DNA of 21,803 bases from a virus. A model generated the notes under the pieces. The model searched no databases. It was given only the letters and a program-made list of their open reading frames with translations, and was not told where the DNA came from. Positions 15,840 to 21,803 of this stretch are shown here, in pieces. A program made the position numbers and the translations under genes. Location: the IMG/VR virus record IMGVR_UViG_3300017951_000164, positions 1 through 21,803 of that record. One strand, 5' to 3'. How positions within the stretch are numbered: the first letter of the stretch is position 1; each line of letters opens with the position of its first letter.

Positions 15840-17401
15840 TATCTCATCGCTTCCATAACAGCACCGCCATCATCGACCTGCTGCGGCTCCTCCGCAGCCA
15901 TCATTTGCTGTTGCATTTGCATCATAAATTCTTGCTGCTCTTCTGGGTTATTCAATATGTTTTGATCGATGCCCAGCCGCTGCGCGATAAACGCAAGAAC
16001 ACGCGGCACTGAGACTGTTGCTTGACCCTGCGGACCCATTTGGTTTGCGATCTGCATATATTGAACAACGTCATTGATCTCCTGTAGCTTCTGCGCTTGA
16101 GCAAGAGGAGACACTGGCGTCACCTTTACTTCCGCGCCATTCACTTTCAATGGTAGATCAATCAGGCCTTGCTGGTCCATAACGAACAATGTTCGAGAAA
16201 TTATCGGAACCATCGTTTCAGTAATGAGACGACCAAAGGCACTGCCTAAATTAGTAGCAAGCTCCCTGGTGCGCTCCGATATCTCTGTCGCACTCCTCGC
16301 AGACATATTGTCTGGAGGAAGTGTATCGTCCATCAGGATCTTTTTAATATTCATTCGCAGGTCGTTTATCACGATCTGACTGGTATTGAAGTCACCAGCC
16401 CGAGGCAATGGAGCTAGAGATGCACCATTTGGGCCGCCATTCCTGGCCACCGCAACAACAGCACCTGGTTGGATCTTAATGTTCTGCGGATTTAGAACGC
16501 CATCATCCGCAGCTGTATAAACACCCGCGATCGAGAGAGATGCGTTTTTCAGCACTAGCTCAAGTGTTTTATTCAGCGTTTTGATGTCTGCAATGGCAGT
16601 AACGAGAGGGCCACGACCATACACTTCGCCGGCCACTTTCATGTAACGAGCCACAACAAACGGGCTCGATCGCATGTCTCGATGTACAAGTTCTTGTTTT
16701 TTTGCTGGCCATATAACGTGATAGTGATATCTGCCGGTAATTTGATCGAAGATGACGCAATCCATTAGATCAAGCTCTTGATCCGGACGACGCTCGATGG
16801 CGTCAACAAGATCAGCTGTCATCTGCGCATCAGGAAATTCACGCTGAACAGCTTCTGCCTTTACTCGAAGCTTTCGATATACGTTATCGACATTACCGTT
16901 TGCACCTTCCTCGATGCACACCAGGTACTGAGGAATAGGCATAAAACGAACAGGCGTAACCTCATCGCCTGGCGTAATCATCATCACACCAGTGCCGACC
17001 GCTAGATCGAGCAGAAACTCACCCATAGCTAGATCAAAATTGGTTTGACGCAGTGTTTCAAACAGACGATCGGTATATTGATCGAATATTTCTTGCGCTC
17101 GAACCCTGTCTTGCTCTGGGATCTGCGATCCTGGCTCAAGCCTTGCCCATGTTTTATATGGCGGGAAAAGACCAGCTTGCAGGCGATTAGCAAAACGCTG
17201 AGTAGCGTGAATGGCTGTGCTGTCGAATACACGGGCCATCTTAGACTTGCCTGCTACACGGCCTTCGTAATACCCCGAATATAGATTGCGTTGTGGTAAA
17301 GCAAATTCGTAGCAGTCCTCGTAAATAGAACGCCACTCGTCTTTTCGAGCTTGAGCCTTAGCTTCACGCTCCATCAATTCTTTTACGTTCAATCTAGGCA
17401 T
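15839..17401 (-). CDS. Head-tail connector (portal) protein, 520 aa
   Basis: The N-terminus (REAKAQARKDEWRSIYEDCYEF, then ALPQRN and an aromatic Gly-rich turn) and 'ARVFDSTAIHATQRFANRLQ' match the podovirus head-to-tail connecting family. So do the loop GLFPPYKTWARLEPG and the later 'VARYMKVAGEVYGRGPLVTA'. Length is near T7 gp8 (536 aa). Twelve copies form the channel at one vertex through which TerL pumps DNA and to which the adaptor binds. The C-terminus is a Met/Gln-rich stretch (QQEFMMQMQQQMMAAEEP) predicted to be the barrel or crown helix. The ATG lies within the last codons of the upstream small gene (8-base overlap). Confidence 0.93.
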   Translation of the reverse strand: MPRLNVKELMEREAKAQARKDEWRSIYEDCYEFALPQRNLYSGYYEGRVAGKSKMARVFDSTAIHATQRFANRLQAGLFPPYKTWARLEPGSQIPEQDRVRAQEIFDQYTDRLFETLRQTNFDLAMGEFLLDLAVGTGVMMITPGDEVTPVRFMPIPQYLVCIEEGANGNVDNVYRKLRVKAEAVQREFPDAQMTADLVDAIERRPDQELDLMDCVIFDQITGRYHYHVIWPAKKQELVHRDMRSSPFVVARYMKVAGEVYGRGPLVTAIADIKTLNKTLELVLKNASLSIAGVYTAADDGVLNPQNIKIQPGAVVAVARNGGPNGASLAPLPRAGDFNTSQIVINDLRMNIKKILMDDTLPPDNMSARSATEISERTRELATNLGSAFGRLITETMVPIISRTLFVMDQQGLIDLPLKVNGAEVKVTPVSPLAQAQKLQEINDVVQYMQIANQMGPQGQATVSVPRVLAFIAQRLGIDQNILNNPEEQQEFMMQMQQQMMAAEEPQQVDDGGAVMEAMR

Positions 17402-17687
17402 CTTTTTTCGCCTTTAATCTTTTACTGATTGCCGCAGACTTGCTTCGAGCATCAGATTTTGAGGACGCACCCCAGGCACGCAAAGACAATAAAAGCCTAG
17501 TGGGCCTGCCTTTCTCGTCACGCTCAGGACCAGGATTGCCGGCCATACGCGCCAGAAAAGACGCTCTACGCGGGTTGTCACCGCTCTTTACCGGCCTTTT
17601 GAGGTTAGCACCTTCTGTGCGCTTGAAGTATGCGCGACCAGCTGCATTAAGACCGCCGCTTGGATTCTGGTGCTTCTTTGCGACCAT
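17394..17687 (-). CDS. Small basic phage protein, DUF6321-like, 97 aa
   Basis: It contains 'NPSGGLNAAGRAYFKRTEGANLKRPVKSGDNPRR', 'SFLARMAGNPGPERDEKGRPTR' and 'LLSLRAWG'. This pattern is very frequent in marine phages and cyanophages, and I recall it as DUF6321. Its function is unknown. It is strongly basic, so nucleic-acid or capsid binding is plausible. I chose the ATG at 17687, which has GAGGGG upstream; a TTG four codons earlier (17699) is less likely. Its first 41 bases overlap the end of the 50-residue gene in another frame, and its last 8 bases overlap the portal start. Confidence 0.75.
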   Translation of the reverse strand: MVAKKHQNPSGGLNAAGRAYFKRTEGANLKRPVKSGDNPRRASFLARMAGNPGPERDEKGRPTRLLLSLRAWGASSKSDARSKSAAISKRLKAKKDA

Positions 17688-17799
17688 CGCGCCCCTCAAT
17701 CTTTCTCATGGTTCCAAAAATATAGGCTTGCTTACGCTTTCCCTTTAGCCCTAGTCGCTCTGCGCTTAGGAGCAGCTTTCGGTGCATCTTTTTTGGCAT
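17647..17799 (-). CDS. Small basic protein, 50 aa, overlapping both neighbours
   Basis: An ATG at 17799 with GAGGAG nine bases upstream opens a 50-residue frame: MPKKMHRKLLLSAERLGL, then KGKRKQAYIFGTMRKIEGRD, ending at TAA 17647. The pattern 'a.klGLkG.r...YiyGTl.KiE' is one I recall among tiny proteins in marine podoviruses. Together with the strong ribosome site, this makes it credible despite its size. It overlaps the end of the 48-residue gene by 68 bases and the start of the DUF6321-like gene by 41 bases, each in a different frame. Function unknown; the net charge is strongly positive. Confidence 0.6.
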   Translation of the reverse strand: MPKKMHRKLLLSAERLGLKGKRKQAYIFGTMRKIEGRDGRKEAPESKRRS

Positions 17800-17878
17800 C
17801 GACTTTCTCCTCTACTTCTGGAGCTGGCGCTGCTATTTCTTTACGGAAAACGCGGGGATCTTGCTTGAGCTTTGTCAT
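17732..17878 (-). CDS. Small Lys/Ala/Pro-rich protein, 48 aa
   Basis: An ATG at 17878, one base after the upstream TGA, opens 48 codons: MTKLKQDPRVFRKEIAAPAP, an acidic EVEEK patch, then a Lys/Ala/Pro-rich histone-tail-like end with KRRATRAKGKA. The low complexity suggests a disordered, nucleic-acid-binding tail. There is no clear ribosome site, so translation would be by coupling to the gene upstream. Its last 68 bases are also read in another frame by the 50-residue gene. No family was recognised; it could be a spurious frame filling the gap, but the tight junction argues for it. Confidence 0.5.
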   Translation of the reverse strand: MTKLKQDPRVFRKEIAAPAPEVEEKVDAKKDAPKAAPKRRATRAKGKA

Positions 17879-17879
17879 A

Positions 17880-18155
17880 TCAGGATCCAGGTCCAAGGGT
17901 TCGACGCATACCAGTTTGCGGTCCTTCCTGACGCGCTGGAGACATCAGAAGCCGCAGACCACCTGTTCGGCGTGCTCGGCGCCTAGCTGCCATCCTGGAA
18001 GCCTCTTCACGGGTTTGAGCTTCAGCCCTGGCTTCTGCACGCTCTTGAGCCGCAGTAACTTGAGGTGACGGAGCTGGTGCTCTTGGAGAGCTTCCAGCCA
18101 ATGCGTCAACCGCGCCGCCTATCACTCGAGAAATTGCTCTAACAGGTGCTCCCAT
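17880..18155 (-). CDS. Small Arg-rich phage protein, 91 aa
   Basis: It begins with a hydrophobic, Ala/Gly/Val segment (VRAISRVIGGAVDALAG), followed by a Pro/Ser/Ala linker. A long charged helix of Ala, Glu and Arg comes next (AQERAEARAEAQTREEASRM), then an Arg cluster (AARRRARRTGGLRLLMSPAR). Similar 'RRR.GG.RLL.SP' tails occur in small head-region proteins of podoviruses as I recall. Function unknown. The ATG has GAGG eight bases upstream and lies within the last 17 bases of the gp13-like gene. Confidence 0.65.
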   Translation of the reverse strand: MGAPVRAISRVIGGAVDALAGSSPRAPAPSPQVTAAQERAEARAEAQTREEASRMAARRRARRTGGLRLLMSPARQEGPQTGMRRTLGPGS

Positions 18156-18630
18156 TTCGAATCCTCACCATTAAGTAATAATCATCGCCTTCTGGACCAT
18201 AGCGTTCCATTAGACCTTCAGTTTTAAAATACATTTTTTCAGCGTACTTGTAAGCTGTCTCGTTAGACGATCGAACGGTGATTTGCAGGCGCCTAACATC
18301 GTACTCATCTTGAATATGGTCTAATATATGCCTTCCGCCTTTTATGAGTGCTATCGCACTACGGTTCACATGGACCGTTGGAATCATCCAAACCTCTCCG
18401 ACGCCTGGCCATAATGGTCGAACACCGAACATGCAGGCAACCTGGCCCAAACGAAGAAAAGTCCAGGACAGATCCTCGAAGGCCATTTCGATGGTATATT
18501 CATACCACTCTGGCAAAACTTTAGTGTAATTCAGCTCATCGCCTTTTAATTCAGCTTTGAGGAGATGCTCTGGTCGAAACGGCACTAATTGTTGATCTTT
18601 GCCATGCCAATGCTGTCCAAGATTCATCAT
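18139..18630 (-). CDS. T7 gp13-like / GNAT-fold phage protein, 163 aa
   Basis: The central part, 'YTIEMAFEDLSWTFLRLGQVACMFGVRPLWPGVGEVWMIP', followed by a helix and 'RRLQITVRSSNETAYKYAEKMYFKTEG', is the strand-helix layout of GNAT acetyltransferase-fold proteins. Phages carry such proteins as the gp13-like family, named after T7 gp13, which assists virion assembly. An acyl-CoA-binding Q/R-x-x-G-x-G/A loop is not evident, so it may be a non-catalytic member or act on an unknown substrate. The start ATG overlaps the TerL stop by one base (TAATG); a second ATG follows immediately. Confidence 0.7.
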   Translation of the reverse strand: MMNLGQHWHGKDQQLVPFRPEHLLKAELKGDELNYTKVLPEWYEYTIEMAFEDLSWTFLRLGQVACMFGVRPLWPGVGEVWMIPTVHVNRSAIALIKGGRHILDHIQDEYDVRRLQITVRSSNETAYKYAEKMYFKTEGLMERYGPEGDDYYLMVRIRNGSTC

Positions 18631-20147
18631 TAGAAAATTTCAAACTCCGTGTTTGCCGTGTAGGTTCCACCTTTACCAGCATAGGATCCACGGCGCAGCC
18701 TACGCTGCTCACCACCGCCAAGCATCAAATAACCAAAAGCATCGCCGCAGTGAGAGTGTTCGTTCTTAACCGGACTATCTTTAAACCTTTCCTGACCAGC
18801 TCCGAGACTTTGGCGCTTGAAAAAATAGCCGCCAGACAGACTTTTACGCAGTCTCAGGCATTTTTTGTCAATCATCAACCCTGGCTTGCCGGAGATCAAC
18901 CTGGACATAGGCGATGCTCCAGCCTCTCGGCGTACCTGGAACGCATTGCTATCAGTCGGCTGCGCCTTAAATCCTAGCGATCGAAGATGATCGAAGGCCG
19001 TAACCTCGTAGATCTCATCGCGTTTGTTACCCGCAGGATCACCCCATATCAAAATATCATGCTTAGAATATCGTTCCGCAATCCTTCCCAGCAATTCCTG
19101 GCCAAACCGCTCGAGGCCCATATCGAACGTCACTAGCTCATCGCAGATGCGCCAGGCTCCACCTGTTGTTCGCTGCCCAAAGATCGCCGCAGGCGTCAGT
19201 CCAAAGTCCACCCCGATTTGTATCGGATAATAGGGATCCACCTCGACATCGCCGCTCATCAGCTCGTCATCATACTCCGGCCAGACCGGACGGCCTTCCT
19301 GGACAAACGTGTACATTCCCTGGGCATAGCAACGGATCCAGTCGGCGTTCTTACCGCCTAACAGCTGCTGATAGTATCCAGGCGGTAGATTATGCCGGTT
19401 CTCTGCTTTCGGATTGACTTGCCACCATTTACCGCCAGAAAACATAAATCCCTGGCTCTCAGGATTATTTTCCGGCACTTCATCGGGACTGGCCTGCAAC
19501 ACTCCACCTGGCTGGCGATGGAACGTCCAGGGATATTCACCCTTGATTGGGTTTTTCTCAGCAAGATCATGCCACCAATGGTCATTATCTGGCGGGTTTG
19601 TATCCATCCAGATCCCGTACCAGGTCGGGCCACCGTCTTTTTTCGTTGGATATCTTCCAACTCGGTGCGTTAAACCATCGATCACGGCCTTCGGCAGCTC
19701 TCGAGCCTCATTGACCCAAGCCCCAGTAAGCTCAAGCGATAGCAATTTCCGAACATCTTGTGGCGACGTAAGCGCCATAAAGATAACTTCGCAGTCAATT
19801 CCGGCGGCATCACCTCGAGCAGGCAGCTTGATATGGTGCGTAATCGGCGGCTGCCAGCGTATTCCACCCCAGATATCCTCGGGAAACAGCTCTTGCCAGG
19901 TCTTGATGGTAGTGGTGCGCAGCTCGGGATAAGTATTCCGAACAATCACGAAACGCGAATAGCGTATGCCATCGCGCGGGCTGGGCTTCTGACGGACTGC
20001 TCGAAGCATTATCTCAGCTGCGCAACCATAGGACTTACCGGAACCAACCGGTCCCATCAAGCCTCGAACGAAACTTTCATCGTGTAAAAACTTCCAGACC
20101 GTTGGACTATTGGAGAAATCCAAATCCATCGATGGCAAATTACTCAA
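18630..20147 (-). CDS. terL: Terminase large subunit, 505 aa
   Basis: This is the packaging motor ATPase and DNA-cutting nuclease. Residues 32-39 are the Walker A GPVGSGKS, and residues 139-149 hold a Walker B-like ELTGAWVNEAR with catalytic E147. MDTNPP (181-186) is the coupling motif. The RNase H-like nuclease follows, with D314 in IGVDFG, D370 in IWGDPAG and D469 in HCGDAFGY as metal ligands. All key residues are present and the length is normal. The start is a TTG at 20147 overlapping the upstream stop as TTGA. An ATG six codons later (20129) is a possible alternative. The TerS-like gene lies two genes upstream. Confidence 0.95.
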   Translation of the reverse strand: MSNLPSMDLDFSNSPTVWKFLHDESFVRGLMGPVGSGKSYGCAAEIMLRAVRQKPSPRDGIRYSRFVIVRNTYPELRTTTIKTWQELFPEDIWGGIRWQPPITHHIKLPARGDAAGIDCEVIFMALTSPQDVRKLLSLELTGAWVNEARELPKAVIDGLTHRVGRYPTKKDGGPTWYGIWMDTNPPDNDHWWHDLAEKNPIKGEYPWTFHRQPGGVLQASPDEVPENNPESQGFMFSGGKWWQVNPKAENRHNLPPGYYQQLLGGKNADWIRCYAQGMYTFVQEGRPVWPEYDDELMSGDVEVDPYYPIQIGVDFGLTPAAIFGQRTTGGAWRICDELVTFDMGLERFGQELLGRIAERYSKHDILIWGDPAGNKRDEIYEVTAFDHLRSLGFKAQPTDSNAFQVRREAGASPMSRLISGKPGLMIDKKCLRLRKSLSGGYFFKRQSLGAGQERFKDSPVKNEHSHCGDAFGYLMLGGGEQRRLRRGSYAGKGGTYTANTEFEIF

Positions 20148-20302
20148 GATATCGTTCCTCGATATGGCACTCGCCTCTGTTTCATATCTGGTTGATCCAG
20201 CATCTCTTCAATTCTGGTGCGCAAATATATTAGCTCACCATGAAGATACCTTATGTCATCGCGTAATTGAATAATCTCGACGCGCAAATCTTCCTCGCTC
20301 AT
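20144..20302 (-). CDS. Small helical protein, 52 aa, upstream of terL
   Basis: The ATG at 20302 has GGAG eight bases upstream and lies one base after the stop of the gene before it. The protein starts MSEEDLRVEIIQLRDDIRYL, and its first 35 residues show a heptad-like spacing of Ile/Leu, suggesting a short coiled coil. It is followed by a basic Pro-containing tail. Its TGA overlaps the TTG start of terL, so it may set the level of TerL translation. No family was recognised. Small coiled-coil proteins next to terminase genes occur in several podoviruses. Confidence 0.65.
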   Translation of the reverse strand: MSEEDLRVEIIQLRDDIRYLHGELIYLRTRIEEMLDQPDMKQRRVPYRGTIS

Positions 20303-20303
20303 C

Positions 20304-20696
20304 TTATTTTCTCCCGTAACCGCGTTCTCGAGCCAGCTTCCGACGCCGGATTATGACCTTCGCCTCCTGGTAAACCTTGGTCGGACAGCTCAAGATCCGG
20401 CAAATATCATCTCGAAGAACACCTTCAGACATCAAACGCTCGACATCTTCCCAGACATCCTCCGCACTGACCGGCAGCTTCCCACCACGACCATAAACAC
20501 AGACCGTTCCATCAACACTTCGATCGATCTGCGGATAGACCAACGTAAACTGGACCGAATCTTTGGCGCGTTTATGAACCACCACCTGGCGCCCAGCCGC
20601 CTCATTGCGCTCAACTAAATCATCAACCGCAGTCCACAGATTAGGAAACGCCGAAAGCTCCGATATCCGGCCATGCAATTCCAACTTATAAATCAA
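20304..20696 (-). CDS. Unrecognised 130-aa protein with possible C-terminal helix-turn-helix
   Basis: The start is a TTG at 20696 that overlaps the TerS-like stop as TTGA, with GGAGAAGG just upstream. Residues 1-75 look alpha/beta with strands such as QVVVHKRAK and VQFTLVYPQ. Residues 80-130 are helical: WEDVERLMSEGVLRDDICRI, then LSCPTKVYQEAKVIIRRRK. The 'Lrddi.rilscptkvyqeakviirrrk' spacing resembles a helix-turn-helix with a basic recognition helix. Placed between the TerS-like gene and terL, it could help recognise the packaging site. This is inference; no family was recognised. Confidence 0.65.
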   Translation of the reverse strand: MIYKLELHGRISELSAFPNLWTAVDDLVERNEAAGRQVVVHKRAKDSVQFTLVYPQIDRSVDGTVCVYGRGGKLPVSAEDVWEDVERLMSEGVLRDDICRILSCPTKVYQEAKVIIRRRKLARERGYGRK

Positions 20697-21115
20697 TCCT
20701 TCTCTCCATCTTCTTTGTTTTCTATTTCTTCATACTCGGCCACGACCGGACCCTTCATATTAATCCCAACAATGCTGGGCTTCTCCTGGTTGGCCTCGGC
20801 GTCCAGCAAGCCAGATGCCTTCGCCAACACCCGCAACGTCGCAACCTTATCGTGCATCTCGATCGTGACACCGTTCTGACCAGCAGTGATCTTCTTGATC
20901 GCACGCAAAGCATGTTCCGGAATCTCGTCAATCGGTTTGACCGTACCATCCAAATTAACAATATCCGTAATGTTCGCCGTTCCCAGAGCCAGCAACTCCG
21001 TCGCAACCATCTCTTTGTTCTGATAGAGCGTTTCAGACCGACCGATCCGACGCTGCACAACACGTACACCGCCGAACCGACCAATCGGAGGACGCTTGTC
21101 TCCGCCCTTAGCCAT
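20693..21115 (-). CDS. Terminase small subunit-like protein, 140 aa
   Basis: The segment 'ITDIVNLDGTVKPIDEIPEHALRAIKKITAGQNGVTIEMHDKVATLRVLAKASGLLD' (shown with its key residues: D-G-V at the turn, P-E-H-A-L-R-A-I, the V-T-I-E-M-H-D-K strand-helix and L-A-K) matches the C-terminal half of small terminase subunits, which bind DNA at the packaging start. The N-terminus is short and basic (MAKGGDKRPPIGRFGG), and the usual N-terminal helix-turn-helix is not obvious. It lies five bases after the SSB-like gene without a strong ribosome site, and two genes before terL, which supports the assignment. Confidence 0.7.
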   Translation of the reverse strand: MAKGGDKRPPIGRFGGVRVVQRRIGRSETLYQNKEMVATELLALGTANITDIVNLDGTVKPIDEIPEHALRAIKKITAGQNGVTIEMHDKVATLRVLAKASGLLDAEANQEKPSIVGINMKGPVVAEYEEIENKEDGEKD

Positions 21116-21120
21116 CTAAA

Positions 21121-21390
21121 TCACCACGGAACATCGTCATCAAGATTGCTCTTAATCGGAGATTGATCATACCCAGACGGCGTAAACCCGTCTCCAGAGC
21201 CCTGAGAGCGCTCACCAGTCTCCTCGAACAACGTGAGCCATATCTCACCATCACGATTAGCGACAGGCAAGCTCTCGAGCTTTATACGCACCGGCTTGTC
21301 GTCCTTCTGGAAAGCAATCCCGTGACGCAGCCAGATCGGCTTGTCTCGACCCTCCACGTCCTTGGCTTGACTGACAGTAAATCTTTTCAT
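21121..21390 (-). CDS. Small protein with SSB-like acidic C-terminal tip, 89 aa
   Basis: Residues 17-56 (KPIWLRHGIAFQKDDKPVRI, then KLESLPVANRDGEIWLTLFE) look like a compact beta domain. It is of the type 'kp.W.kiGvAF...d....l.ldalPv.dG.i.l', which I recall from small proteins of phages and other mobile elements. Residues 58-82 are a Gly/Ser/Gln/Pro linker, and the protein ends L-DDDVPW. This layout copies bacterial single-stranded DNA-binding proteins, whose linker and DDDIPF tip recruit repair and replication enzymes. The start has GAGGAG eight bases upstream. A ssDNA-related role, or capture of host SSB partners, is inference. Confidence 0.65.
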   Translation of the reverse strand: MKRFTVSQAKDVEGRDKPIWLRHGIAFQKDDKPVRIKLESLPVANRDGEIWLTLFEETGERSQGSGDGFTPSGYDQSPIKSNLDDDVPW

Positions 21391-21586
21391 GGGTTTTCTC
21401 CTCTTTCATGAAAAACTGGAAAATATTTTTGTGGGCCCCCCATACACGAACGCGCGGGGGCGGGGGCGCATGGGTGGGTGTGCGCGCGTATGCGTGCGCG
21501 TGCGTACACCCGTGCATGTGCGCGCGTGCGCGAGGGGCGACACGTTCTACAGGCCATACGACCGTTTGGCTCGTTTACACCTGGCA
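21391..21586. other. Noncoding gap with GC-rich alternating tract
   Basis: I see no credible gene in this 196-base gap; frames through it read as low-complexity Ala/Arg/His/Pro. It holds a poly-G/C segment near 21431-21466 (including GGGCCC), a long alternating purine-pyrimidine tract, and an AT-rich stretch next to the downstream ribosome site (about 21405-21430). No convincing promoter or terminator hairpin was found. Confidence 0.6.
21478..21532. repeat. Alternating purine-pyrimidine (Z-DNA-prone) tract
   Basis: Bases 21478-21509 alternate purine and pyrimidine without a break for 32 bases, and 21511-21532 for another 22. Both are mostly CG and TG/CA steps. The 11-mer TGTGCGCGCGT occurs at 21479-21489 and again at 21517-21527. 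Such runs are known to favour left-handed Z-DNA under negative supercoiling. Confidence 0.75.
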
Positions 21587-21803
21587 TCATGCCTTCAGCT
21601 TCCTGGCTAACTTGCCGACCATCTTGTTGACTGCTGGGTTCTTGCTCCTGGCCAGCTCTCGTTTGACTGGCTCGGTAAAGTATCCGATACCTCGAGCCAT
21701 GTCCCTGGCGTTCTCCCTGCACCAGCTGACATGATTCTCCAGGATCCTGCCCCATGCTTCCGGATCCAGACCCTGACGGATCCAGGATTCCATCACCTGC
21801 TGG
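21587..21803 (-). CDS. C-terminus of an unrecognised protein (5' end outside window)
   Basis: The frame is open from the right edge to a stop at 21587, giving at least 72 residues ending NPAVNKMVGKLARKLKA. A GTG (21796) and ATG (21793) near the edge could be starts, but no ribosome site is visible before the edge, so I treat it as partial. Recognisable pieces are GLDPEAWGRILENHVSWC and a basic GYFTEPVKRELARSK helix. The basic, helical end would fit a nucleic-acid-binding protein, but I do not recognise the family. Confidence 0.5.
   Translation of the reverse strand, partial: QQVMESWIRQGLDPEAWGRILENHVSWCRENARDMARGIGYFTEPVKRELARSKNPAVNKMVGKLARKLKA

Noticed and set aside
21405-21450. Promoter upstream of the SSB-like gene (AATATT with a weak TTCGTG 17 bases upstream)
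   Set aside because: The -35 match is poor and the -10 match partial; AT-rich sequence after a GC-rich tract easily gives such matches.
21257-21755. Minus-strand frames through the alternating tract (86 and 122 codons)
   Set aside because: Translations are Ala/Arg/His/Pro low complexity from the CG/TG run, and they overlap the better supported SSB-like gene and the right-edge frame.
1-21803. tRNA genes, CRISPR arrays, insertion sequences, attachment sites
   Set aside because: No cloverleaf, regularly spaced repeats, transposase, integrase or flanking duplications were seen on either strand.

Overview
The window is one tightly packed, single-direction late gene cluster of a tailed phage with a short-tailed (podovirus, T7-like) virion. 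Every gene I can support lies on the minus strand, so the cluster reads from the right edge (packaging) to the left edge (tail fibre). Genes abut or overlap by a few bases (TAATG, ATGA, GTGA, TTGA junctions). There is no tRNA, rRNA, CRISPR array, insertion sequence or integrase. No replication, RNA polymerase or lysis gene was recognised. G+C looks to be in the mid-40s percent by eye. The small accessory proteins, the fibre modules and the large ejection proteins resemble those of marine podoviruses infecting alphaproteobacteria. That host suggestion is inference; nothing in the window identifies the host.

Right end (about 21.8-20.1 kb): the C-terminus of an unrecognised protein, then a roughly 200-base noncoding gap with a striking alternating purine-pyrimidine tract. 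A small protein with an SSB-like acidic tip follows, then a TerS-like protein, a protein with a possible helix-turn-helix, and a 52-residue helical protein. Next (20.1-15.6 kb): terminase large subunit, a T7 gp13/GNAT-like protein, four small basic proteins (two in overlapping frames), the head-tail connector (portal) and a Bbp19-like protein. Then (15.6-12.9 kb): scaffold, a 172-base gap with a sigma70-like promoter and structured leader, the major capsid protein, a 79-residue small structural candidate, a 51-base gap with two mutually exclusive hairpins, and the gp11-like tail adaptor.

Left half (12.9-0 kb): the gp12-like tail nozzle, three ejection proteins whose sizes match T7 gp14, gp15 and gp16 (168, 734 and 1221 residues), an additional 826-residue internal-protein candidate with no T7 counterpart, and a tail fibre running off the left edge. 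The 1221-residue protein is the most interesting gene. It carries a ParB-like motif and a segment resembling RelA/SpoT (alarmone synthetase-like) domains. It therefore looks like a multi-domain ejected 'polyvalent' protein that could act on the host at the moment of DNA entry.

Working together: TerS/TerL packages DNA through the portal into a shell of MCP built on the scaffold. Adaptor, nozzle and fibre complete the tail. The internal proteins leave with the DNA to form a conduit and possibly carry effector activities. Family assignments are from memory of family patterns; no searches were run.
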